A stretch of 64,000 nucleotides of DNA from Cryptomeria japonica (Eukaryota > Streptophyta > Pinopsida > Cupressales > Cupressaceae): positions 181,372,977 through 181,436,976 of the forward strand of contig NC_081411.1 of NCBI RefSeq assembly GCF_030272615.1. Direction: 5' to 3'. The notes under the pieces were generated by a model. It was not told where the DNA came from and searched no databases. It saw only the letters and a list, made by a program, of their open reading frames with translations. The position numbers were made by a program, and so were the translations under genes. Positions 37,172 through 49,100 of the stretch are shown one piece after another. Numbering within the stretch: the first letter of the stretch is position 1; each line of letters opens with the position of its first letter.

Positions 37172-40100
37172 CTGAAACGAGTAAAGAAAAATCTCTTAGT
37201 TTTTACGAAGGAAATTATTTTCAATTGCAGATCCTCTTTAAACACTACTTCGAAAATCTGCAGAGTATTAATGAGAATAAAACTGATGGTTCATTATGAA
37301 CTAAAAACCTATACCGTTGAGAAGAGAAATGCGATTGCATGTTAAAAGACAGGTTAAAGTTAATACCTTCAACTTGCGAAAGCAATCCTGTATTGCTGCA
37401 TTGCTGTAAAATAGGAACTTTATTGCTTCTAATGCCTGCAATTCTTCAATACCTGCTATGTTTGCCAGCTTCTCACAAGACTCAATGCTAATACTCTTCA
37501 GGCAGCTCAATCTGGCAACACTTGGCAGCTCCTCAACGGTTGGACATTCACAAATATCTATACTTTCCAAGCAGCTCATTTCAGAAAGATTTGGCAACTC
37601 CTGAAGCTCAGGACACTCAGAAATGACCATGCCTATAAGCTTTGTAAGATTGCCAGTACTTGCCACTCGCTGCAATTTTGTGCACTGGTACACTGCTAGT
37701 TTCACGAGTGTAGTTGGCAGTGTTATGTTACGCAGCCTGTGATTGGAATGAATTTTAATACTTTCCATGCAGCTCATTTCAGAAAGATTTGGCAACTCCT
37801 GAAGCTCAGGACACTCAGAAATGACCATGCTTATAAGCTTTGTAAGATTGCCAGTTCCGACCACTCGCTGCAAATTTTCGCACTGGTTCACTCTGAGTTT
37901 CATGATTGTAGTCGGTAGTATTATGTCATGCAGCCTCTCACAGGAATCAATGTCAATACTTTCCAAGCAGCTCATTTCAGAAAGATTTGGCAACTCCTGA
38001 AGCTCAGGCAATACCTCAAGCTCAGGACACATGGAAATGACCATGTTTGCAATCTTTATAAGATTGCCAGTTCCGTCCACTCGCTGCAAACTTCTGCACT
38101 GGTTCACTCTGAGTTTCATGATTGTAGTCGGTAGTATTATGTCTTGCAGCCTCTTACAGGAATCGATGTCAATACTTTCCATGCAGCTCATTTCAGAAAG
38201 ATTTGGCAATCGCTCAAGCTCAGGACACTTGGAAATGACCATGTTTGCAATCTTTATAAGATTGCCAGTTCCGACCACTCGCTGCAAATTTTCGCACTGG
38301 TTCACTCTGAGTTTCATGATTGTAGTCGGTAGTATTATGTCATGCAGCCTCTCACAGGAATCGATGTCAATACTTTCCAAGCAGCTCATTTCAGAAAGAT
38401 TTGGCAACTCCTGAAGCTCAGGACACTCAGAAATGACCATGCTTATAAGCTTTGTAAGATTGCCAGTACTTGCCACTCGCTGCAAATTTGTGCACTGGTA
38501 CACTGCTAGTTTCATGAGTGTAGTTGGCAGTGTTATGTTACACAGCTTGGGATTGGAATGAATTTCAATACTTTCCATGCAGCTCATTTCAGAAAGATTT
38601 GGCAACTCCTGAAGCTCAGGACACTCAGAAATGACCATGCTTATAAGCTTTGTAAGATTGCCAGTACTTGCCACTCGCTGCAAATTTGTGCACTGGTACA
38701 GTGCTAGTTTCATGACTGTAGTTGGCAGTGTTATGTTCCACAGCTTGGGATTGGAATGAATTTCAATACTTTCCATGCAGCTCATTTCAGAAAGATTTGG
38801 CAATACCTCAAGCTTAGGACACATGGAAATGACCATGTTTGCAATCTTTATAAGATTGCCAGTTCCGTCCACTCGCTGCAAACTTCTGCACTGGTTCACT
38901 CTGAGTTTCATGATTGTAGTCGGTAGTATTATGTCTTGCAGCCTCTTACAGGAATCGATGTCAATACTTTCCATGCAGCTCATTTCAGAAAGATTTGGCA
39001 ACTCCTGAAGCTCAGGACACTCAGAAATGACCATGCCTATAAGCTTTGTAAGATTGCCAGTACTTGCCACTCGCTGCAATTTTGTGCACTGGTACACTGC
39101 TAGTTTCACGAGTGTAGTTGGCAGTGTTATGTTACGCAGCCTGTGATTGGAATGAATTTCAATACTTTCGATGCAGCTCATTTCAGAAAGATTTGGCAAT
39201 TCCTCAAGCTTAGGACACTCGGAAATGACCATGTTTGCAATCTTTACAAGATTGCCAGTTCCGACCACTCGCTGCAAATTTTCGCACTGGCTCACTCTGA
39301 GTTTCATGATTGTAGTCGGTAGTGTTATGTCATGTAGCCTCTCACAGGAATCGATGTCAATACTTTCCAAGCAGCTCATTTTAGAAAGATTTGGCAACTC
39401 CTCAAGCTCAGGACACTCAGAAATGACCATGTCTCTAAGTTTGTCAATTCCTGCTACTTGCTGTAATTTTCTGGACCTGCTTACTGTGAGTTTGATGAGT
39501 GTAGTTGGCAATGTTATGCTGGGTATCCTTTCACAAGAATCAATGTAAATACTTTCCAAGCAGTTCATTTCGGAAAGATTGAGCTGAGAACACCCAGAAA
39601 TGACCATGACTTTAGTTGGTAGTGTTATATTGTGCAACTTCTCACAGGTGTCAATGTTAATACTTTCCAAGCAGCTCACTCCGGCAAGAATCGGCAACTC
39701 CTCAAGCTCAGGACATTTACTAATGGAGATCATTTTAAGCTTTGTAAGATTGCTGATTCCTTCTACCATTTTCCATTTTCTACACTGGTGGACTGAGAGT
39801 TCGATGAGTGCCGTTGGTAGTGTTATGTTGTGCAGCTTCTGACAAGAGTCAATTTGAATCCTTTTCAAGCAGCTCAGTCTGGCAAGAATTGTTAACTCAT
39901 ACATCTCCTCACACTCACTAATGCACAGCTCTGTAAGATCATCCATTCCTACAATTCTTGGCAAATGTCTGCAACGTTGCAGAAAGAGTTTGATCGATTT
40001 TGTTGGTAGTGTTACGTTTTGCAGCTTATAACACGATTCAATGTGAATCGTCATCATTTCCGGATAATCACATATGGATAAATCTTCAAGCTCGGGACAA

Positions 40101-43100
40101 TCACATATGGATATCCATTGTTTAAGATTATTGAGATGGGATATTTCTGACATATTTTGTAGTTCCGCACATCCTTCCAAGTGAAGAATCTTCAGATTTG
40201 TTGGCAAAGCCATTTCTTTCAGCTTTCCACACCTCAAAATGTGGATCTCCTCAAGGCAAGTTAGATGTACAAAACATGGCAGCTCTTCAAGCTGTGGACA
40301 ATCCCATATCTTCAACTGTGCAAAATTACCCGAGACTCCTTTCAAAATCCTACAATCAGTCACCTCAAGGCGATTGAGCTTTTCACAATCAATAAGTGTA
40401 ATCGTTTCCAGGCAATTTGGACCACAAATAATGGGCAACTCCTCAAGCTCAGGACACCTACTAATATAGAGCTTTGTAAGCTCTTTTAGATCATCCATTC
40501 CTTCAATCCTTCGCAATCCTCTGCAATTTTCAAGAATGAGTTTGTTAAATGTTGTTGGTAGTGTTATGTTGTGCAGCTTATCGCATGAGTCAATATGGAT
40601 GCTCTCCATCCAGCCTAGTCTAGCAAGGTTTGGCAATTCCTCAAGCTCCGAACACTCACTAACATAGAGCTCTGTAAGATCATCCATTCCTGCGATCTTT
40701 CGCAAATGGCCGCAACATTGCACATTGAGTTTGACGAGTTTTGTTGGTAGTGTTATATTTTGCAGCCTCTCACAGGAGTAAATGTAAATGATTTCCAAGC
40801 AGGTCTTTCCGGCAAGAATTGGCAACTCCTCAAGATCAGGACACTCATTAATGAAGATCTTTGTCAGCTCTGTTAGATTGTCGATTCCTTCTAACATTTT
40901 CAATCTTTCACACCGGTGCACCGAGAGTTCATTGACTGTCGTTGGTAGTGTTATTCTGTGCAGCTTCTTACAAGAGTCAATTTTAATCCTCTTCAAGCAG
41001 CTCAGTCTGGCAAGACTGGGCAACTCACAAAGCTCCTCACACTCACTAATGCACAGCTCTGTGAGGTCATTCATTCCTTCAATCCTTTGCAAATGTCTAC
41101 AACGTTGCATATTGAGATTCGTGAATTTTGTTGGCAGTGTTATTTTTTGCAGTTTATCACATGATTCAATAGTAACCCTCTCCAGGCAGCTTAATCCTGG
41201 ACAATCAGATATGCATAACTCATCAAGCTGGGGACAATCACATATGGATAACCTTTCCACATCAAAGTTACCGGACACTCCCTTCACATTTTGACATTTG
41301 TTCAATAGAAAAGATCTGAGCTTCCCACATCCATCAAACGTGATGCGCTGGAGAGAGTTCATACTCTCAAGATGCAACTTAAGCTCAAGTTGCCAACACT
41401 GAGAAATAATCATTTGTTCAAGATTATTGAGATGAGATATTTCTGACACACTTTGTAGTTCTGTACAAGCATCCAAGTGAAGAAGCTTCAAATTTGTTGG
41501 CAAAGTTATTTCTTTCAGCTTTCCGCATCTGTAAATGAGGATCTCCTCAAGGCAAGTTAGATGTGCAAACCATGGCAGCTCTTCAAGCTGTGGACAATCC
41601 CATATCTTCAACTGTGCAAACTTACCCCCGACTCCTTTCAAAATCCTACAATCAGTCACCTGAAGGCGACAGAACTTCCCGCATCCATTAATTGTAATCC
41701 TTTCCACGCAGCTTGGACCATAAATAACTGGCAGCTCCTCAAGCTCCGGACAGTCACTAACGCACAGCTCTATAACCTCTTTAAGTTCAGGCATTGCTAC
41801 AATCCTTTGCAAATGCCCGCAACATTGCACAGCAAGTTTGATGAGTTTTGTTGGTAGTGTTATGATTTGTAGCTTATTGCATGAGACAATTTTAATCCTC
41901 TCAAAGTGGCTTGCTTGGGCAAGGCTTGGAATCTCCTTAAGTTCTGGACACTCACTAATGTAGAGCTCTGTTAGCTCTATTAAATCTTTCAATCCTGCAA
42001 TCCTTTGCAATTTTCTGCAATTCTGCACTTTGAGTTCTAGGACTGTCACGGGCAGTGTTATGCTGTTCATATTGCAACATTCAACAGAAATCAAATACAG
42101 GCAGTTCGATCCAGAAAGATGCAAATCAACCTCAAGCTCGGGGGAATTTTTTATATTCAGTTCTACAAGTTGTGTAAGGTCACATACTCCTTCTATTCTT
42201 TTTAATTCTATGCAAGCTTCCAATGTGAGCTTAGTGAGGTTTTATGGCAGCGTTATGGTCTGCAGCTTCTCAGATTTAATAATGGCAATATTCTCCAAAC
42301 AGCTCATACCCGAGAGGCAAAGCTCAAGCTCCCTACACTCAGAAATTTCCAAGTCTACAAGCTTGGTAAGATGTGCAACACCCAAATCCTGGAGCTTAGG
42401 GCATGCATGAATATTCAATCCTACCAATTCTTTAAGAGCTGATATTCCTGTAAGATTTTTCAGTTCTCCACAAGCATTCAACTCAAGACGCTTCAGAGTC
42501 GTTGGCAAAGTTATGTTTTCTAGGTTTCCACACCGAAGAATGCGAATCTCCTTAAGGCATGTCGCATGCCCAAAAAATGGCAGCTCTGCAAGCATTGGGC
42601 AATCGTTGATGGACAGTTCGGCCAGATCAAAGTTACCGGATAATCCTTTCAAATTTCTACAATCCGTCAACTGAAGATAATTGAGCTTCACACAACCATT
42701 AATTGTAATTTTCTCCAGGCAATTTGCACCATAGATAACTGGCAATTCCCTAAGCTCTGGACAGGCACTAATGGTTACCATTTGAATCTTTGAAAAGTTA
42801 ATGTTTGTTCCTGATACTGTTTCCAGATGTTTACAACCATCTAGCTCAAAAGATTTAACCTTGAGAGACGAATCAACTGTTATCCTCTTCAGAAAGTTCA
42901 AAGCCACCAGACGCAACTCAAGATGAAGCTTCCAGCACAAGGAAATGCTTAGTTCTACAAGCTTTGGAAGATAAGATATACCTGTCACACTATTCAAATT
43001 AGAACAGTTTTCAATCATAACTTTTTCGAGGCAGACCAGTTGTTCAAGGCTTAACCCGTTACGTAATGAACATCTACTAATGTTCAATTCTACAAGCTTC

Positions 43101-46100
43101 GTAAAACTGGATATTCCTCGCATACTTTTCAAATTACAATCTGAAATTGTAATTCTTTTGAGGTATTGCAGGTGGTCGAGGCTTGCCTCATCAAGCTGAG
43201 AGCATGCACTAATGTTCAATTCTTCAAGCTTTGTAAGATCGGATGTCACTGACAATCTTTTGAGATCTTTACAATCACTAATCTTAAGAGAATTTAATCT
43301 TTCAAAATCTTCACAATTGGTAAACTTCACTTCAATAAGATTTTCCATGCAAGAAAGTTCCAAGAATTGAAGTTTCGGACAATGATTTCCACTAATTACA
43401 AGCCTTATTATATTACATTGCTCGCTAATTTCTAGTACTTTCAATTGGGAAGGAGCCTGCAAATCAAAATAGAATTGTTTTGAACTTTCAATGGTAGCAA
43501 GGAAATAACCGTAACAAAAAGCATTTGGATTTGAAATTCTAGGATTTTATAATGTGATTTTTTATACAACATTTTGGATCATATCATCAGAAAAAAAAAT
43601 GTCAACTCTCTTTTCCTTTCCTGGCACTTATATATGAAATGATATTTCAACCATTAACTTCTTTAAGAATCAAATATGACATTTTTATTTTTAAAACTAT
43701 AATAAGTTTTTGTATTCTTCTTTAATATCGGTTTGTGATCATAAATATATACAGATATCAACAGATTATTCTTTTTCTTTCTATGGTAAAAATTTGAACC
43801 TACAAGGAATTAAATTTTTGGTAACCAAAAGAATAGAGGATTGGGTGCATGTTGAAATAGTCAGCATGGCAAGTATTACAGACGCGTTGAATATGGGAAA
43901 ACTGCAAATAACATATTCAAAATGTGAAAATGATAATCTTTATGAAAATAAGGAGATCAGCATAATGGAATTTTGTAAGTAAAATATTTTGGAAAATGGA
44001 TAAGTAAAAAAATATATAGAGAGAGGGGATTTGAAGGATTGTATTTTGTTTATATTAATTGTTATCCTTAAAAAATTGCACTCTATGCTAAGTTGTAGAA
44101 CTTAGCTTTCTAGAGAAACATGGAAACACTCCTAGGCAATGGGTCACCTAAGACTTGGAGTGAATCTCTGGAGAAAGCTGGCTTCCTATCTGATACTTCA
44201 CCTAAAAGAACTTAACTTGATGGGGATTATGAAAAATCAGAACTACAACACTTGAATTCCAAAATGACTAAAGTTGAATTTGCACAAGTCCTTACAACAT
44301 GTCTCAGAATAAATATTTCACTAAAAGGCCACCACACACACTAACCTATAAAAGGAAGAAAAACTTCACAATTTCAGAGCCATATGTAGTATAGACACAA
44401 TCAATAACCTGCATGAACATACTTTCTGCATAAAAGGTATAAAAATGAGACAAAGGTACTAGGAAATAAGAAATATTTCACAAATAACTTGATCAATCAC
44501 CTGATAACACACAAAAATGCAATAAAAAGAAGGCAAAACACTTAATGAATGGTATCCAATGCTCTTTGTATTTCATATATCCTTGAGTTACAAAATCTGC
44601 TCAGTAATGCTTAGAGTCCTCTAAGACAGAAACTGCATCAAAATAAGAACCAAGTATAATGAAGTCCAAGAATGATTATATGGAATATCTCCCTCCAAAA
44701 ACCCATGAGAATAGGGTTTCTAACTAACTTGGGCTGGATGCCTCCAAAAATCCTAAAATGTAGCAACTAGATCCTCACAAAAAGTGCTCCAAAAAGCTGA
44801 AAAGGTCAACTTTGACCAAGTTTACCATAAGCGCACCCCAAAAATACTCCAAGTTGCTCCAAAAAGCCTAAAAACCCTCCAAATGTCTCTCAACCTCCTC
44901 AACGACCCCTATATCTTTGACACATGATCTATATACTCTTTTGCATTATTTTTCCCTCATAAATTATAACAGCATTCCTTTTGACTATTCAAAAAGTAAT
45001 AAATGTCAATCACTTTGCATCCCTAAATGAATAAATGATTTATACACATCATTTTAATATATTCCTCAATAGAACTTTGCATCCCTAAATGAATAACTGA
45101 TTTATACACATCATGTTAATATAGTCCTCAATAGAAATTTGATGCAAGAGTTTCAAGGCATAGTAAAATATTACATTCTCAAAAGAAATTGATTCTAATA
45201 TGAGAAATTTATTTATAATTTATAGGCCCAAAACCTAAATGCCATCGACATTTTTTAGGGTAAAGGGTTAACCCTAAACACAAAACGTGAGGCGAACACT
45301 TTTCTATTCATTTCATTTCTCATTCTCATTCTCTCGAAAACTCTTGGGCGCCAAAATGAGGGTTTTTCATCTTTGAGGTCTGATAGAGGTTTTGAAAATG
45401 ATTTTGCAGATCGAGCTCCCTAACAAACTGCTTTAGGTGAGTCCCTCCACTACTCTAAGACTGCACATAGGAATTATTTTGGAAATGTTTATGTGATATC
45501 TTCTCAGATCACTGCGAAAACTTCTACCTTTGTGTTGCACTTGCTGTAGTTGATGTCTAAAAACAATGACTGTTTTCCTATGATCGTGTCATGATTAGGG
45601 TTCACTTGTGACTTCTTGCTTACTACCATTAGGTTTGTTCTTATAGTATGACTCTCAAATACTATCTAATCATTAATACTGCTTCTTAAAAGAAGCATTG
45701 TCCTCTAGAAGATATTGCTCCTTATAATTTACCCTTAACTGTCTCAGTTGTGATGCCCATTTCAAGTGATTCTTTCATGACTGTATTCTGTATGAGCAAT
45801 TTGCCATCACTGTCTTTATATACTGGTACGTGAACTGTCATTGCATTTTCGATTGGTGAATGTCTATATTATCAGGATCATTCCCTTAAATCTGTTATGA
45901 CTGCTCTCAAAGAGTTCATTGTGACAGCTCAAGACCTTGGTTGGACTGTGTATTATTCATTCATCTTCTATGCCCTTGTACAGTCCAAGGCTGTACTTGA
46001 CTGTAACACATCCTTAACCTATATTATAATGCTTTACATCAATCCATGGATGTTGACTTCTTTTGACTGATTGTCATTCCCGACATATGTTATGGAGGAA

Positions 46101-49100
46101 TTTTGGCTTGAATCCTATCCCTTCATAGAATTTATTGACTGTTAATGTAATCTCAATGAGACGTTTTGCAGCTTCTGTGCCTTTATATTTGTGATCTACA
46201 TAATGCTCATTGATCTTTATGAATACTTGATACATGCTATAAATACTAGCATCTTGTGCTAATGACTGTTTCTTGTCACTTGTCATAATATGTTGTTGAT
46301 CACTGTCTTATAATCATTTAGACTGTCTTATTTATATTTGGAGCTTTCATGACTGGCCTTAAGGATTTGGGCCCTCTGGATAATGCTTGTTTGATATACC
46401 ATTTATTTCTTAGAATAAAGTAGATAACAAATGCCTGCAACATTCTGACTGTCTTTATTTCCTTATTCTAATTCGGCACTGAAACCTCAAGCTATATGCA
46501 CTGTCTTCAGTGCTATCACTTACTATAACTAGTATTTCTTGTAGTCACCTTATTGTGTCTGTCATGGTATGATGGCTGCTTTATAATGCACTATCTTTTC
46601 TTTTAATCCAATCTTAATGTGTGAATGCTTTTACATTGTGACTGATTCATAATCACTTTTATGCTTTTGTGACCTTTCCACACTGTCATGAGCCTTACCT
46701 ATCCACTGTCTATTACTCTTTAGATGATCCTTTAACTGTAGAATCCACAAAGCTTAAAGCACTAAATCTTGTCCCCCTTTGAGGCAGAACCTCCTTGTAT
46801 GCCTTGTCTTTTGGATTGCTCTCTGTGAGTAAAGTGTTCTCAGCATTCTGATTTGTGTTGAATGAGATTACTGGTATAACTAGATACATTCTTCTCAAAA
46901 CATCTTTGATTACTCTAACTATACAGGGTTCTTTTTGAAAGTGATCTTATGATTAAGCTTTGAGAATACACAAGTTACCTTTGAAGGTTCTTCAAGTTTC
47001 TGAAAGTCATATTTCTGTGTCAACACTCTATCACTTGTGATCTTTAATTACTCTAACTATACAGGGTTCTTTTTGAAAGTGATCTTATGATCAAGCTTTG
47101 AGAATACACAAGTTACCTTTGAAGGTTTTTCAAGTTTCTGAAAGTCATATTTCTGTGTCAACACTCTTATCACTTGTGACATTAGACTATAGATGACTCT
47201 TATCAATGATTCTATGGGCTTTGACAGTACTGATCGTGATCTTTATTAAACCATTGTTTTACGATGTATATCTTATACAACTGATAAATTTTATGCTATG
47301 TTGGTATCTCTGCTCACTGTTTTAAACCTTGTACTAAGAGATTGCCCTGACTTTGTCACTGTGTTCTTGGAAAGATGTGTGGAATTGATGTCGCTCATCA
47401 TTCACCTATAATTTATGACTGTAACTTAGAACCTTGGGACTTTTGTTCCTCACTATTCTTTGTATGCTTTTGGCTACAAGGCTTTGGTCTCCACTATTCG
47501 GTGTATTTGCCCTGTTATATGAAGCTTACTGTTATATTCCTAGGCCATATTGTCCTATTACTGTCATAAATGGCACTGTGACTGCATTTTCAGAACATGC
47601 CCTTAACAGTGCTTGCGATCCTTGAACTGTATTTGATCATGAATTATGCTCCTCATCATGATTTTTTGTATTTGTAACGACGCATTCTAGGCTCAACCCT
47701 TGTGGGAAGCCCATTTTACTCCACATGCTGAATATGATTAGTCAAAAGAACATAATTTTTCTCTTGTAGTTGCACATGAAGAAAACAAGCTAGAAGACAA
47801 ATGCATGTTTTGGAGGAGTATAATATGATGACTTGACTGTCTTCAGCTTCTTGTTCAATGTGTATTTGAGTCAGTATGTATATATATATATATATATATA
47901 GGGATAACTGTATATAGGATGCTTGAGATTTGTCACTGCTTTTCACTGCTTGGATTTTATGATCTAACATCATCCTCATTATTCAAAAGCAGGCACTAGG
48001 AGCTATCTAGCGCAGCGGGAGACACAAGAGACCAGAGACAATACACATAGCAGAGTGACACCACGAACCAATCATTCAGGCAACGACTGGTCTCAATTCT
48101 TATTTACATTTATTTACTTATTCATGTATATACTTTCTTCTATTCACATTGAATAAGTTAGTCTCGTGACTTATGTGAGACAAGTGTACTTTCTTTTATG
48201 ATGAATAAAACTAACTTTCATATAGAAACTTGCGAAAACTTCTACATGTTGTCACACATTTGAGTAATTGCATGAAACTATCAGATAATTTTATACTTTT
48301 CCTTAAACACTTGAATGCAATTCAAAGAGGATTTTCTTCAGTTTCAAATCAATAAGCTCTACCGGAATGAGCTATAATGAAATTTAGGTAACACTAATAT
48401 TGTGTCTTGAACATGTCATGTTTATTGCATACGTTGATGTTAAATTATAGAATTTTCTTTATCTTTAGTGATCATAAATTTCAAACATGTCTATACATGA
48501 AAGGTTAAATAAGAAATATAGTATAACCTCTTTATTAGTCTATCGCCAAGATTTCAAAAGAGAGATTATAAAGGAATTCATATAGAAGATAAACTTATTA
48601 GGCTTCCTCACAAATGTTTATGTTTACATAAAGCCATTATATGGACAAGAAATATTTTTTTATTTAGAGTATAGTTTAGGAAATATAGTTTGACATATTA
48701 ATTCCAACTACGCTATGACTCATGGATATAACAAATAAAATGATCTCATCTTGCAAGGAACAAATAACTTGAGATGAAAACACATAAGTTTATATATGTA
48801 TATGTATATATATTCGCCTAAGTTGTATTAATATGGATTGCATTCTTTTGATATAAAGTAGATCTAGAATATTTTGAGTTTAGTGTAATACTTTTCATAG
48901 ATATTTTGGAAGGAGTAACTTGGAATGCTATGGATATGAAAACAATAAAAGGAGCAATAGTCTAGTTTATCCAATATCAATGTATGAAAGTTGTGAGAAA
49001 AGTTATTATCTTTGATTTTAAAAAAAAATACTTTTAGATAGAAATTAAGCTTCAGAAGTATAAAGTTCTTTGACTTATTTTCTAAGATAAAGCAATATAG

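Larger units (their letters stand above)
45530..47910 (+). repeat. Region enriched in GACTGT/CACTGT words (intron 3)
   Basis: Words such as ATGACTGT, CACTGTCTTA and AACTGTC occur about thirty times at irregular spacing over 2.4 kb on the plus strand. No protein or clear period was found. Possibly a decayed tandem array or the internal region of a non-coding element. Confidence 0.45.

Noticed and set aside
37928-41857. Many plus-strand frames of 60-170 residues across the LRR exon
   Set aside because: They are antisense shadows of the LRR repeats, recurring with the 198-bp unit; the minus strand has the long frame with real motifs.
43710-43982. 90-residue plus-strand frame in intron 3
   Set aside because: No recognisable domain, and it lies inside the TNL intron on the opposite strand; treated as chance.
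45240-45330. AGGGTTAACCCTAAACAC-type telomere-box word as a sign of a gene promoter
   Set aside because: A single short match without a supported gene nearby; it lies within the TNL intron.
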